The position numbers were made by a program, and so were the translations under genes. From the NCBI GenBank assembly GCA_946800325.1, contig OX326956.1, positions 72,241,087 through 72,305,086 of the forward strand: a DNA stretch of 64,000 nucleotides, written 5' to 3'. Below are positions 1-14,821 of this stretch, piece by piece (the first letter of the stretch is position 1; the number at the start of each line of letters is the position of its first letter). This stretch comes from Luzula sylvatica. Lineage: Eukaryota; Streptophyta; Magnoliopsida; Poales; Juncaceae. Below the pieces are notes generated by a model. It worked only from the letters and a program-made list of their open reading frames with translations, searched no databases and was not told where the DNA came from.

Positions 1-3000
1 TATTTGAACTCCTCAAAGCGTTAAAATCTTGTTTTGAATCGAAAAATAAAGTTTCTTAGTGTTTGCGAAATTTGGTGAATAGTTATGTACTAAAAGATAC
101 GATACAAATGATCTAAAAACATGTTATTTGAACTCCTCAAAGCGTTAAAATCTTGTTTTGAATCGAAAAACAAACTTTCTTAGTGTTTGTGAAATTTGGT
201 GAAAAGTTATGTACTAAAAGATACGATACAAATGATCTAAAAACACGTTATTTGAACTCCACAACGCGTTAAAATCTTGTTTTGAATTGAAAAACAAACT
301 TTCTTAGTGTTTGTGAAATTTGGTGAAAAGTTATGTACGAAAAGATACGATACAAATGATCTAAAAACATGTTATTTGAACTCTCCAAAGCGTTAAAATC
401 TTGTTTTGAATCGAAAAACAAACTTTCTTAGTGTTTGTGAAATTTGGTGAAATGTTATGTACTAAAAGATACGATACAATTGATCTAAAAACACGTTATT
501 TGAACTCCTCAAAGCGTTAAAATCTGGTTTTGAATCGAAAAACAAACTTTCTTAGTGTTTGTGAAATTTGGTGAAAAGTTATGTACAAAAAGATACGATA
601 CAAATGATCTAAAAACATGTTATTTGAACTCCACAAAGCGTTAAAATCTTGTTTTGAATCGGAAAACAAACTTTCTTAGTGTTTGTGAAATTTGGTGAAA
701 AGTTATGTACTAAAAGATACGATACAAATGATATAAAAACACGTTATTTGAACTCCACAAAGCGTTAAAATCTTGTTTTGAATCGAAAAACAAACTTTCT
801 TAGTGTTTGTGAAATTTGGTGAAAAGTTAAGTAGTAAAAGATACGACACAAATGATCCAAAAACATGTTATTTGAACTCCACAAAGCGTTAAAATCTTGT
901 TTTGAATCGGAAAACAAACTTTCTTAGTTTTTGTGAAATTTGGTGAAAAGTTATGTACTAAAAGATACGATACAAATGATATAAAAACACGTTATTTCAA
1001 CTCCACAAAGCGTTAAAATCTTGTTTTGAATCGAAAAACAAACTTTCTTAGTGTTTGTGAAATTTGGTGAAAAGTTATGTACTAAAAGATACGATACAAA
1101 TGATCTAAAAACACGTTATTTGAACTCCACAACGCGTTAAAATCTTGTTTTGAATTGAAAAACAAACTTTCTTAGTGTTTGTGAAATTTGGTGAAAAGTT
1201 ATGTACGAAAAGATACGATACAAATGATCTAAAAACATGTTATTTGAACTCTCCAAAGCGTTAAAATCTTGTTTTGAATCGAAAAACAAACTTTCTTAGT
1301 GTTTGTGAAATTTGGTGAAAAGTTATGTACTAAAAGATACGATACAAATGATATAAAAACATGTTATTTGAACTCCTCAAAGCGTTAAAATCTTGTTTTG
1401 AATCGAAAAACAAACTTTCTTAGTGTTTGTGAAATTTGGTGAAAAGTTATGTACTAAAAGATACGATACAAATGATCCAAAAACATGTTATTTGAACTCC
1501 TCAAAGCGTTAAAATCTTGTTTTGAATCGAAAAACAAACTTTCTTAGTGTTTGCGAAATTTGGTGAAAAGTTATGTACTAAAAGATACGATACAAATGAT
1601 CTAAAAACATGTTATTTGAACTCCTCAAAGCGTTAAAATCTGGTTTTGAATCGAAAAACAAACTTTCTTAGTGTTTGTGAAATTTGGTGAAAAGTTATGT
1701 ACTAAAAGATACGATACAAATGATCTAAAAACATGTTATTTGAACTCCTCAAAGCGTTAAAATCTTGTTTTGAATCGAAAAACAAACTTTCTTAGTGTTT
1801 GTGAAATTTGGTGAAAAGTTATGTACTAAAAGATACGATACAAATGATCTAAAAACATGTTATTTGAACTCCTCAAAGCGTTAAAATCTTGTTTTGAATC
1901 GAAAAACAAACTTTCTTAGTGTTTGTGAAATTTGGTGAAAAGTTATGTACTAAAAGATACGATACAAATGATATAAAAACACGTTATTTGAACTCCACAA
2001 AGCGTTAAAATCTTGTTTTGAATCGAAAAACAAACTTTCTTAGTGTTTGTGAAATTTGGTGAAAAGTTAAGTAGTAAAAGATACGACACAAATGATCCAA
2101 AAACATGTTATTTGAACTCCACAAAGCGTTAAAATCTTGTTTTGAATCGGAAAACAAACTTTCTTAGTGTTTGTGAAATTTGGTGAAAAGTTATGTACTA
2201 AAAGATACGATACAAATGATATAAAAACACGTTATTTCAACTCCACAAAGCGTTAAAATCTTGTTTTGAATCGAAAAACAAACTTTCTTAGTGTTTGTGA
2301 AATTTGGTGAAAAGTTATGTACTAAAAGATACGATACAAATGATCTAAAAACACGTTATTTGAACTCCACAACGCGTTAAAATCTTGTTTTGAATTGAAA
2401 AACAAACTTTCTTAGTGTTTGTGAAATTTGGTGAAAAGTTATGTACGAAAAGATACGATACAAATGATCTAAAAACATGTTATTTGAACTCTCCAAAGCG
2501 TTAAAATCTTGTTTTGAATCGAAAAACAAACTTTCTTAGTGTTTGTGAAATTTGGTGAAAAGTTATGTACTAAAAGATACGATACAATTGATCTAAAAAC
2601 ACGTTATTTGAACTCCTCAAAGCGTTAAAATCTGGTTTTGAATCGAAAAACAAACTTTCTTAGTGTTTGTGAAATTTGGTGAAAAGTTATGTACTAAAAG
2701 ATACGATACAAATGATATAAAAACATGTTATTTGAACTCCTCAAAGCGTTAAAATCTTGTTTTGAATCGAAAAACAAACTTTCTTAGTGTTTGTGAAATT
2801 TGGTGAAAAGTTATGTACTAAAAGATACGATACAAATGATCCAAAAACATGTTATTTGAACTCCTCAAAGCGTTAAAATCTTGTTTTGAATCGAAAAACA
2901 AACTTTCTTAGTGTTTGCGAAATTTGGTGAAAAGTTATGTACTAAAAGATACGATACAAATGATCTAAAAACATGTTATTTGAACTCCTCAAAGCGTTAA

Positions 3001-5819
3001 AATCTTGTTTTGAATCGAAAAACAAACTTTCTTAGTGTTTGTGAAATTTGGTGAAAAGTTATGTACTAAAAGATACGATACAAATGATCTAAAAACATGT
3101 TATTTGAACTCCTCAAAGCGTTAAAATCTGGTTTTGAATCGAAAAACAAACTTTCTTAGTGTTTGTGAAATTTGGTGAAAAGTTATGTACTAAAAGATAC
3201 GATACAAATGATCTAAAAACATGTTATTTGAACTCCTCAAAGCGTTAAAATCTTGTTTTGAATCGAAAAACAAACTTTCTTAGTGTTTGTGAAATTTGGT
3301 GAAAAGTTATGTACTAAAAGATACGATACAAATGATCTAAAAACATGTTATTTGAACTCCTCAAAGCGTTAAAATCTGGTTTTGAATCGAAAAACAAACT
3401 TTCTTAGTGTTTGTGAAATTTGGTGAAAAGTTATGTACTAAAAGATACGATACAAATGATCTAAAAACACGTTATTTGAACTCCACAACGCGTTAAAATC
3501 TTGTTTTGAATCGAAAAACAAACTTTCTTAGTGTTTGTGAAATTTGGTGAAAAGTTATGTACTAAAAGATACGATACAAATGATCCAAAAACATGTTATT
3601 TGAACTCCTCAAAGCGTTAAAATCTTGTTTTGAATCGAAAAATAAAGTTTCTTAGTGTTTGCGAAATTTGGTGAATAGTTATGTACTAAAAGATACGATA
3701 CAAATGATCTAAAAACATGTTATTTGAACTCCTCAAAGCGTTAAAATCTTGTTTTGAATCGAAAAACAAACTTTCTTAGTGTTTGTGAAATTTGGTGAAA
3801 AGTTATGTACTAAAAGATACGATACAAATGATCTAAAAACACGTTATTTGAACTCCACAACGCGTTAAAATCTTGTTTTGAATTGAAAAACAAACTTTCT
3901 TAGTGTTTGTGAAATTTGGTGAAAAGTTATGTACGAAAAGATACGATACAAATGATCTAAAAACATGTTATTTGAACTCTCCAAAGCGTTAAAATCTTGT
4001 TTTGAATCGAAAAACAAACTTTCTTAGTGTTTGTGAAATTTGGTGAAAAGTTATGTACTAAAAGATACGATACAATTGATCTAAAAACACGTTATTTGAA
4101 CTCCTCAAAGCGTTAAAATCTGGTTTTGAATCGAAAAACAAACTTTCTTAGTGTTTGTGAAATTTGGTGAAAAGTTATGTACAAAAAGATACGATACAAA
4201 TGATCTAAAAACATGTTATTTGAACTCCACAAAGCGTTAAAATCTTGTTTTGAATCGGAAAACAAACTTTCTTAGTGTTTGTGAAATTTGGTGAAAAGTT
4301 ATGTACTAAAAGATACGATACAAATGATATAAAAACACGTTATTTGAACTCCACAAAGCGTTAAAATCTTGTTTTGAATCGAAAAACAAACTTTCTTAGT
4401 GTTTGTGAAATTTGGTGAAAAGTTAAGTAGTAAAAGATACGACACAAATGATCCAAAAACATGTTATTTGAACTCCACAAAGCGTTAAAATCTTGTTTTG
4501 AATCGGAAAACAAACTTTCTTAGTGTTTGTGAAATTTGGTGAAAAGTTATGTACTAAAAGATACGATACAAATGATATAAAAACACGTTATTTCAACTCC
4601 ACAAAGCGTTAAAATCTTGTTTTGAATCGAAAAACAAACTTTCTTAGTGTTTGTGAAATTTGGTGAAAAGTTATGTACTAAAAGATACGATACAAATGAT
4701 CTAAAAACACGTTATTTGAACTCCACAACGCGTTAAAATCTTGTTTTGAATTGAAAAACAAACTTTCTTAGTGTTTGTGAAATTTGGTGAAAAGTTATGT
4801 ACGAAAAGATACGATACAAATGATCTAAAAACATGTTATTTGAACTCTCCAAAGCGTTAAAATCTTGTTTTGAATCGAAAAACAAACTTTCTTAGTGTTT
4901 GTGAAATTTGGTGAAAAGTTATGTACTAAAAGATACGATACAATTGATCTAAAAACACGTTATTTGAACTCCTCAAAGCGTTAAAATCTGGTTTTGAATC
5001 GAAAAACAAACTTTCTTAGTGTTTGTGAAATTTGGTGAAAAGTTATGTACTAAAAGATACGATACAAATGATATAAAAACATGTTATTTGAACTCCTCAA
5101 AGCGTTAAAATCTTGTTTTGAATCGAAAAACAAACTTTCTTAGTGTTTGTGAAATTTGGTGAAAAGTTATGTACTAAAAGATACGATACAAATGATCCAA
5201 AAACATGTTATTTGAACTCCTCAAAGCGTTAAAATCTTGTTTTGAATCGAAAAACAAACTTTCTTAGTGTTTGCGAAATTTGGTGAAAAGTTATGTACTA
5301 AAAGATACGATACAAATGATCTAAAAACATGTTATTTGAACTCCTCAAAGCGTTAAAATCTTGTTTTGAATCGAAAAACAAACTTTCTTAGTGTTTGTGA
5401 AATTTGGTGAAAAGTTATGTACTAAAAGATACGATACAAATGATCTAAAAACATGTTATTTGAACTCCTCAAAGCGTTAAAATCTGGTTTTGAATCGAAA
5501 AACAAACTTTCTTAGTGTTTGTGAAATTTGGTGAAAAGTTATGTACTAAAAGATACGATACAAATGATCTAAAAACATGTTATTTGAACTCCTCAAAGCG
5601 TTAAAATCTTGTTTTGAATCGAAAAACAAACTTTCTTAGTGTTTGTGAAATTTGGTGAAAAGTTATGTACTAAAAGATACGATACAAATGATCTAAAAAC
5701 ATGTTATTTGAACTCCTCAAAGCGTTAAAATCTTGTTTTGAATCGAAAAACAAACTTTCTTAGTGTTTGTGAAATTTGGTGAAAAGTTATGTACTAAAAG
5801 ATACGATACAAATGATCTA

Positions 5820-8800
5820 AAAACATGTTATTTGAACTCTCCAAAGCGTTAAAATCTTGTTTTGAATCGAAAAACAAACTTTCTTAGTGTTTGTGAAATT
5901 TGGTGAAAAGTTATGTAGTAAAAGATACGATACAAATGATCTAAAAACATGTTATTTGAACTCCTCAAAACGTTAAAATCTGGTTTTGAATCGAAAAACA
6001 AACTTTCTTAGTGTTTGTGAAATTTGGTGAAAAGTTATGTACGAAAAGATACGATACAAATGATCTAAAAACACGTTATTTGAACTCCACAACGCGTTAA
6101 AATCTTGTTTTGAATCGAAAAACAAACTTTCTTAGTGTTTGTGAAATTTGGTGAAAAGTTATGTACTAAAAGATACGATACAAATGATCCAAAAACATGT
6201 TATTTGAACTCCTCAAAGCGTTAAAATCTTGTTTTGAATCGAAAAACAAAGTTTCTTAGTGTTTGCGAAATTTGGTGAAAAGTTATGTACTAAAAGATAC
6301 GATACAAATGATCTAAAAACATGTTATTTGAACTCCTCAAATCGTTAAAATCTTGTTTTGAATCGAAAAACAAACTTTCTTAGTGTTTGTGAAATTTGGT
6401 GAAAAGTTATGTACGAAAAGTTACGATACAAATGATCTAAAAACACGTTATTTGAACTCCACAACGCGTTAAAATCTTGTTTTGAATCGAAAAACAAACT
6501 TTCTTAGTGTTTGTGAAATTTGGTGAAAAGTTATGTACTAAAAGATACGATACAAATGATCTAAAAACACGTTATTTGAACTCTCCAAAGCGTTAAAATC
6601 TTGTTTTGAATCGAAAAACAAACTTTCTTAGTGTTTGTGAAATTTGGTGAAAAATTATGTACTAAAAGATACGATACAAATGATCTAAAAACACGTTATT
6701 TGAACTCTCCAAAGCGTTAAAATCTTGTTTTGAATCGAAAAACAAACTTTCTTAGTTATTGTGAAATTTGGTGAAAAGTTATGTACAAAAAGATACGATA
6801 CAAATGATCTAAAAACATGTTATTTGAACTCCTCAAAGCGTTAAAATCTTGTTTTGAATCGAAAAACAAACTTTCTTAGTGTTTGTGAAATTTGGTGAAA
6901 AGTTATGTACTAAAAGATACGATACAAATGAACTAAAAACACGTTATATGAACTCTCCAAAGCGTTAAAATCTTGTTTTGAATCGAAAAACAAACTTTCT
7001 TAGTGCTTGTGAAATTTGGTGAAAAGTTATGTACTAAAAGATACGATACAAATGATCTAAAAACACGTTATTTGAACTCCTCAAAGCGTTAAAATCTGGT
7101 TTTGAATCGAAAAACAAACTTTCTTAGTGTTTGTGAAATTTGGTGAAAAGTTATGTACTAAAAGATACGATACAAATGATCTAAAAACATGTTATTTGAA
7201 CTCCTCAAAGCGTTAAAATCTTGTTTTGAATCGAAAAACAAACTTTCTTAGTGTTTGTGAAATTTGGTGAAAAGTTATGTACTAAAAGATACGATACAAA
7301 TGATCCAAAAACATGTTATTTGAACTCCTCAAAGCTTTAAAATCTTGTTTTGAATCGAAAAACAAACTTTCTTAGTGTTTGCGAAATTTGGTGAAAAGTT
7401 ATGTACTGAAAGATACGATACAAATGATCTAAAAACATGTTATTTGAACTCCTCAAAGCGTTAAAATTTTGTTTTGAATCGAAAAACAAACTTTCTTAGT
7501 GTTTGTGAAATTTGGTGAAAAGTTATGTACTAAAAGATACGATACAAATGATCTAAAAACATGTTATTTGAACTCCTCAAAGCGTTAAAATCTTGTTTTG
7601 AATCGAAAAACAAACTTTCTTAGTGTTTGTGAAATTTGGTGAAAAGTTATGTACTAAAAGATACGATACAAATGATCTAAAAACATGTTATTTGAACTCC
7701 TCAAAGCGTTAAAATCTTGTTTTGAATCGAAAAACAAACTTTCTTAGTGTTTGTGAAATTTGGTGAAAAGTTATGTACTAAAAGATACGATACAAATGAT
7801 CTAAAAACATGTTATTTGAACTCCTCAAAGCGTTAAAATCTTGTTTTGAATCGAAAAACAAACTTTCTTAGTGTTTGTGAAATTTGGTGAAAAGTTATGT
7901 ACTAAAAGATACGATACAAATGATCTAAAAACATGTTATTTGAACTCCTCAAAGCGTTAAAATCTTGTTTTGAATCGAAAAACAAACTTTCTTAGTGTTT
8001 GTGAAATTTGGTGAAAAGTTATGTACTAAAAGATACGATACAAATGATCTAAAAACATGTTATTTGAACTCTCCAAAGCGTTAAAATCTTGTTTTGAATC
8101 GAAAAACAAACTTTCTTAGTGTTTGTGAAATTTGGTGAAAAGTTATGTAGTAAAAGATACGATACAAATGATCTAAAAACATGTTATTTGAACTCCTCAA
8201 AGCGTTAAAATCTGGTTTTGAATCGAAAAACAAACTTTCTTAGTGTTTGTGAAATTTGGTGAAAAGTTATGTACGAAAAGATACGATACAAATGATCTAA
8301 AAACACGTTATTTGAACTCCACAACGCGTTAAAATCTTGTTTTGAATCGAAAAACAAACTTTCTTAGTGTTTGTGAAATTTGGTGAAAAGTTATGTACTA
8401 AAAGATACGATACAAATGATCCAAAAACATGTTATTTGAACTCCTCAAAGCGTTAAAATCTTGTTTTGAATCGAAAAACAAAGTTTCTTAGTGTTTGCGA
8501 AATTTGGTGAAAAGTTATGTACTAAAAGATACGATACAAATGATCTAAAAACATGTTATTTGAACTCCTCAAATCGTTAAAATCTTGTTTTGAATCGAAA
8601 AACAAACTTTCTTAGTGTTTGTGAAATTTGGTGAAAAGTTATGTACGAAAAGTTACGATACAAATGATCTAAAAACACGTTATTTGAACTCCACAACGCG
8701 TTAAAATCTTGTTTTGAATCGAAAAACAAACTTTCTTAGTGTTTGTGAAATTTGGTGAAAAGTTATGTACTAAAAGATACGATACAAATGATCTAAAAAC

Positions 8801-11800
8801 ACGTTATTTGAACTCTCCAAAGCGTTAAAATCTTGTTTTGAATCGAAAAACAAACTTTCTTAGTGTTTGTGAAATTTGGTGAAAAGTTATGTACTAAAAG
8901 ATACGATACAAATGATCTAAAAACACGTTATTTGAACTCTCCAAAGCGTTAAAATCTTGTTTTGAATCGAAAAACAAACTTTCTTAGTTATTGTGAAATT
9001 TGGTGAAAAGTTATGTACAAAAAGATACGATACAAATGATCTAAAAACATGTTATTTGAACTCCTCAAAGCGTTAAAATCTTGTTTTGAATCGAAAAACA
9101 AACTTTCTTAGTGTTTGTGAAATTTGGTGAAAAGTTATGTACTAAAAGATACGATACAAATGAACTAAAAACACGTTATATGAACTCTCCAAAGCGTTAA
9201 AATCTTGTTTTGAATCGAAAAACAAACTTTCTTAGTGCTTGTGAAATTTGGTGAAAAGTTATGTACTAAAAGATACGATACAAATGATCTAAAAACACGT
9301 TATTTGAACTCCTCAAAGCGTTAAAATCTGGTTTTGAATCGAAAAACAAACTTTCTTAGTGTTTGTGAAATTTGGTGAAAAGTTATGTACTAAAAGATAC
9401 GATACAAATGATCTAAAAACATGTTATTTGAACTCCTCAAAGCGTTAAAATCTTGTTTTGAATCGAAAAACAAACTTTCTTAGTGTTTGTGAAATTTGGT
9501 GAAAAGTTATGTACTAAAAGATACGATACAAATGATCCAAAAACATGTTATTTGAACTCCTCAAAGCATTAAAATCTTGTTTTGAATCGAAAAACAAACT
9601 TTCTTAGTGTTTGCGAAATTTGGTGAAAAGTTATGTACTAAAAGATACGATACAAATGATCTAAAAACATGTTATTTGAACTCCTCAAACCGTTAAAATC
9701 TTGTTTTGAATCGAAAAACAAACTTTCTTAGTGTTTGTGAAATTTGGTGAAAAGTTATGTACTAAAAGATACGATACAAATGATCTAAAAACATGTTATT
9801 TGAACTCCTCAAAGCGTTAAAATCTTGTTTTGAATCGAAAAACAAACTTTCTTAGTGTTTGTGAAATTTGGTGAAAAGTTATGTACTAAAAGATACGATA
9901 CAAATGATCTAAAAACATGTTATTTGAACTCCTCAAAGCGTTAAAATCTTGTTTTGAATCGAAAAACAAACTTTCTTAGTGTTTGTGAAATTTGGTGAAA
10001 AGTTATGTACTAAAAGATACGATACAAATGATCTAAAAACATGTTATTTGAACTCCTCAAAGCGTTAAAATCTTGTTTTGAATCGAAAAACAAACTTTCT
10101 TAGTGTTTGTGAAATTTGGTGAAAAGTTATGTACTAAAAGATACGATACAAATGATCTAAAAACATGTTATTTGAACTCTCCAAAGCGTTAAAATCTTGT
10201 TTTGAATCGAAAAACAAACTTTCTTAGTGTTTGTGAAATTTGGTGAAAAGTTATGTAGTAAAAGATACGATACAAATGATCTAAAAACATGTTAGTTGAA
10301 CTCCTCAAAGCGTTAAAATCTGGTTTTGAATCGAAAAACAAACTTTCTTAGTGCTTGTGAAATTTGGTGAAAAGTTATGTACGAAAAGATACGATACAAA
10401 TGATCTAAAAACACGTTATTTGAACTCCACAACGCGTTAAAATCTTGTTTTGAATCGAAAAACAAACTTTCTTAGTGTTTGTGAAATTTGGTGAAAAGTT
10501 ATGTACTAAAAGATACGATACAAATGATCCAAAAACATGTTATTTGAACTCCTCAAAGCGTTAAAATCTTGTTTTGAATCGAAAAACAAAGTTTCTTAGT
10601 GTTTGCGAAATTTGGTGAAAAGTTATGTACTAAAAGATACGATACAAATGATCTAAAAACATGTTATTTGAACTCCTCAAATCGTTAAAATCTTGTTTTG
10701 AATCGAAAAACATACTTTCTTAGTGTTTGTGAAATTTGGTGAAAAGTTATGTACGAAAAGTTACGATACAAATGATCTAAAAACACGTTATTTGAACTCC
10801 ACAACGCGTTAAAATCTTGTTTTGAATCGAAAAACAAACTTTCTTAGTGTTTGTGAAATTTGGTGAAAAGTTATGTACTAAAAGATACGATACAAATGAT
10901 CTAAAAACACGTTATTTGAACTCTCCAAAGCGTTAAAATCTTGTTTTGAATCGAAAAACAAACTTTCTTAGTGTTTGTGAAATTTGGTGAAAAGTTATGT
11001 ACTAAAAGATACGATACAAATGATCTAAAAACACGTTATTTGAACTCTCCAAAGCGTTAAAATCTTGTTTTGAATCGAAAAACAAACTTTCTTAGTTATT
11101 GTGAAATTTGGTGAAAAGTTATGTACAAAAAGATACGATACAAATGATCTAAAAACATGTTATTTGAACTCCTCAAAGCGTTAAAATCTTGTTTTGAATC
11201 GAAAAACAAACTTTCTTAGTGTTTGTGAAATTTGGTGAAAAGTTATGTACTAAAAGATACGATACAAATGAACTAAAAACACGTTATATGAACTCTCCAA
11301 AGCGTTAAAATCTTGTTTTGAATCGAAAAACAAACTTTCTTAGTGCTTGTGAAATTTGGTGAAAAGTTATGTACTAAAAGATACGATACAAATGATCTAA
11401 AAACACGTTATTTGAACTCCTCAAAGCGTTAAAATCTGGTTTTGAATCGAAAAACAAACTTTCTTAGTGTTTGTGAAATTTGGTGAAAAGTTATGTACTA
11501 AAAGATACGATACAAATGATCTAAAAACATGTTATTTGAACTCCTCAAACCGTTAAAATCTTGTTTTGAATCGAAAAACAAACTTTCTTAGTGTTTGTGA
11601 AATTTGGTGAAAAGTTATGTACTAAAAGATACGATACAAATGATCCAAAAACATGTTATTTGAACTCCTCAAAGCATTAAAATCTTGTTTTGAATCGAAA
11701 AACAAACTTTCTTAGTGTTTGCGAAATTTGGTGAAAAGTTATGTACTAAAAGATACGATACAAATGATCTAAAAACATGTTATTTGAACTCCTCAAAGCG

Positions 11801-12380
11801 TTAAAATCTTGTTTTGAATCGAAAAACAAACTTTCTTAGTGTTTGTGAAATTTGGTGAAAAGTTATGTACTAAAAGATACGATACAAATGATCTAAAAAC
11901 ATGTTATTTGAACTCCTCAAAGCGTTAAAATCTTGTTTTGAATCGAAAAACAAACTTTCTTAGTGTTTGTGAAATTTGGTGAAAAGTTATGTACTAAAAG
12001 ATACGATACAAATGATCTGAAAACATGTTATTTGAACTCCTCAAAGCGTTAAAATCTTGTTTTGAATCGAAAAACAAACTTTCTTAGTGTTTGTGAAATT
12101 TGGTGAAAAGTTATGTACTAAAAGATACGATACAAATGATCTAAAAACATGTTATTTGAACTCCTCAAAGCGTTAAAATCTGGTTTTGAATCGAAAAACA
12201 AATTTTCTTAGTGTTTGTGAAATTTGGTGAAAAGTTATGTACTAAAAGATACGATACAAATGATCTAAAAACACGTTATTTGAACTCCACAACGCGTTAA
12301 AATCTTGTTTTGAATCGAAAAACAAACTTTCTTAGTGTTTGTGAAATTTGGTGAAAAGTTATGTACTAAAAGATACGATA
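5820..12380 (+). repeat. Three successive satellite sub-blocks of 17-18 monomers
   Basis: The variant GTTATGTAGTAAAAG occurs near 5,909, 8,141 and 10,249, spaced 2,232 bp (18 monomers) and 2,108 bp (17 monomers). The TATATGAACT variant follows in each block at 6,945, 9,177 and 11,285 with the same spacing. These blocks are older than the 7.8-kb duplication, which copied the second and third of them whole. Boundaries are approximate. Confidence 0.75.
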
Positions 12381-14591
12381 CAAATGATCCAAAAACATGT
12401 TATTTGAACTCCTCAAAGCGTTAAAATCTTGTTTTGAATCGAAAAATAAAGTTTCTTAGTGTTTGCGAAATTTGGTGAATAGTTATGTACTAAAAGATAC
12501 GATACAAATGATCTAAAAACATGTTATTTGAACTCCTCAAAGCGTTAAAATCTTGTTTTGAATCGAAAAACAAACTTTCTTAGTGTTTGTGAAATTTGGT
12601 GAAAAGTTATGTACTAAAAGATACGATACAAATGATCTAAAAACACGTTATTTGAACTCCACAACGCGTTAAAATCTTGTTTTGAATTGAAAAACAAACT
12701 TTCTTAGTGTTTGTGAAATTTGGTGAAAAGTTATGTACGAAAAGATACGATACAAATGATCTAAAAACATGTTATTTGAACTCTCCAAAGCGTTAAAATC
12801 TTGTTTTGAATCGAAAAACAAACTTTCTTAGTGTTTGTGAAATTTGGTGAAAAGTTATGTACTAAAAGATACGATACAATTGATCTAAAAACACGTTATT
12901 TGAACTCCTCAAAGCGTTAAAATCTGGTTTTGAATCGAAAAACAAACTTTCTTAGTGTTTGTGAAATTTGGTGAAAAGTTATGTACAAAAAGATACGATA
13001 CAAATGATCTAAAAACATGTTATTTGAACTCCACAAAGCGTTAAAATCTTGTTTTGAATCGGAAAACAAACTTTCTTAGTGTTTGTGAAATTTGGTGAAA
13101 AGTTATGTACTAAAAGATACGATACAAATGATATAAAAACACGTTATTTGAACTCCACAAAGCGATAAAATCTTGTTTTGAATCGAAAAACAAACTTTCT
13201 TAGTGTTTGTGAAATTTGGTGAAAAGTTAAGTAGTAAAAGATACGACACAAATGATCCAAAAACATGTTATTTGAACTCCACAAAGCGTTAAAATCTTGT
13301 TTTGAATCGGAAAACAAACTTTCTTAGTGTTTGTGAAATTTGGTGAAAAGTTATGTACTAAAAGATACGATACAAATGATATAAAAACACGTTATTTGAA
13401 CTCCACAAAGCGTTAAAATCTTGTTTTGAATCGAAAAACAAACTTTCTTAGTGTTTGTGAAATTTGGTGAAAAGTTATGTACTAAAAGATACGATACAAA
13501 TGATCTAAAAACACGTTATTTGAACTCCACAACGCGTTAAAATCTTGTTTTGAATCGAAAAACAAACTTTCTTAGTGTTTGTGAAATTTGGTGAAAAGTT
13601 ATGTACGAAAAGATACGATACAAATGATCTAAAAACATGTTATTTGAACTCTCCAAAGCGTTAAAATCTTGTTTTGAATCGAAAAACAAACTTTCTTAGT
13701 GTTTGTGAAATTTGGTGAAAAGTTATGTACTAAAAGATACGATACAATTGATCTAAAAACACGTTATTTGAACTCCTCAAAGCGTTAAAATCTGGTTTTG
13801 AATCGAAAAACAAACTTTCTTAGTGTTTGTGAAATTTGGTGAAAAGTTAAGTAGTAAAAGATACGACACAAATGATATAAAAACATGTTATTTGAACTCC
13901 TCAAAGCGTTAAAATCTTGTTTTGAATCGAAAAACAAACTTTCTTAGTGTTTGTGAAATTTGGTGAAAAGTAATGTACTAAAAGATACGATACAAATGAT
14001 CCAAAAACACGTTATTTGAACTCCACAAAGCGTTAAAATCTTGTTTTGAATCGAAAAACAAACTTTCTTAGTGTTTGCGAAATTTGGTGAAAAGTTATGT
14101 ACTAAAAGATACGATACAAATGATCTAAAAACACGTTATTTGAACTCCACAACGCGTTAAAATCTTGTTTTGAATTGAAAAACAAACTTTCTTAGTGTTC
14201 GTGAAATTTGGTGAAAAGTTATGTACTAAAAGATACGATACAAATGATCTAAAAACATGTTATTTGAACTCTCCAAAGCGTTAAAATCTTGTTTTGAATC
14301 GAAAAACAAACTTTCTTAGTGTTTGTGAAATTTGGTGAAAAGTTATGTACTAAAAGATACGATACAAATGATCTAAAAACACGTTATTTGAACTCCTCAA
14401 AGCGTTAAAATCTGGTTTTGAATCGAAAAACAAACTTTCTTAGTGTTTGTGAAATTTGGTGAAAAGTTATGTACTAAAAGATACGATACAAATGATATAA
14501 AAACATGTTATTTGAACTCCACAAAGCGTTAAAATCTTGTTTTGAATCGAAAAACAAACTTTCTTAGTGTTTGTGAAATTTGGTGAAAAGT
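7010..14591 (+). repeat. Satellite higher-order segment, copy 1 (offset 7,812 bp)
   Basis: Rare monomer variants here recur exactly 7,812 bp (63 monomers) downstream. Examples are AAAGCTTT at 7,331 and 15,143, TATATGAACT at 9,177 and 16,989 and again at 11,285 and 19,097, and the GAAAAATAAAG variant at 12,441 and 20,253. The match begins inside the monomer at 6,945 and stops in the monomer at 14,509, where GTGAAAAGTTATG here faces GTGAAAAGTAATG in copy 2. The edges are estimated by eye to within about half a monomer. Confidence 0.85.
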
Positions 14592-14821
14592 TATGTACTA
14601 AAAGATACGATACAAATGATCTAAAAACATGTTATTTGAACTCCTCAAAGCGTTAAAATCTTGTTTTGAATCGAAAAACAAACTTTCTTAGTGTTTGTGA
14701 AATTTGGTGAAAAGTTATGTACTAAAAGATACGATACAAATGATCTAAAAACATGTTATTTGAACTCCTCAAAGCGTTAAAATCTTGTTTTGAATCGAAA
14801 AACAAACTTTCTTAGTGTTTG

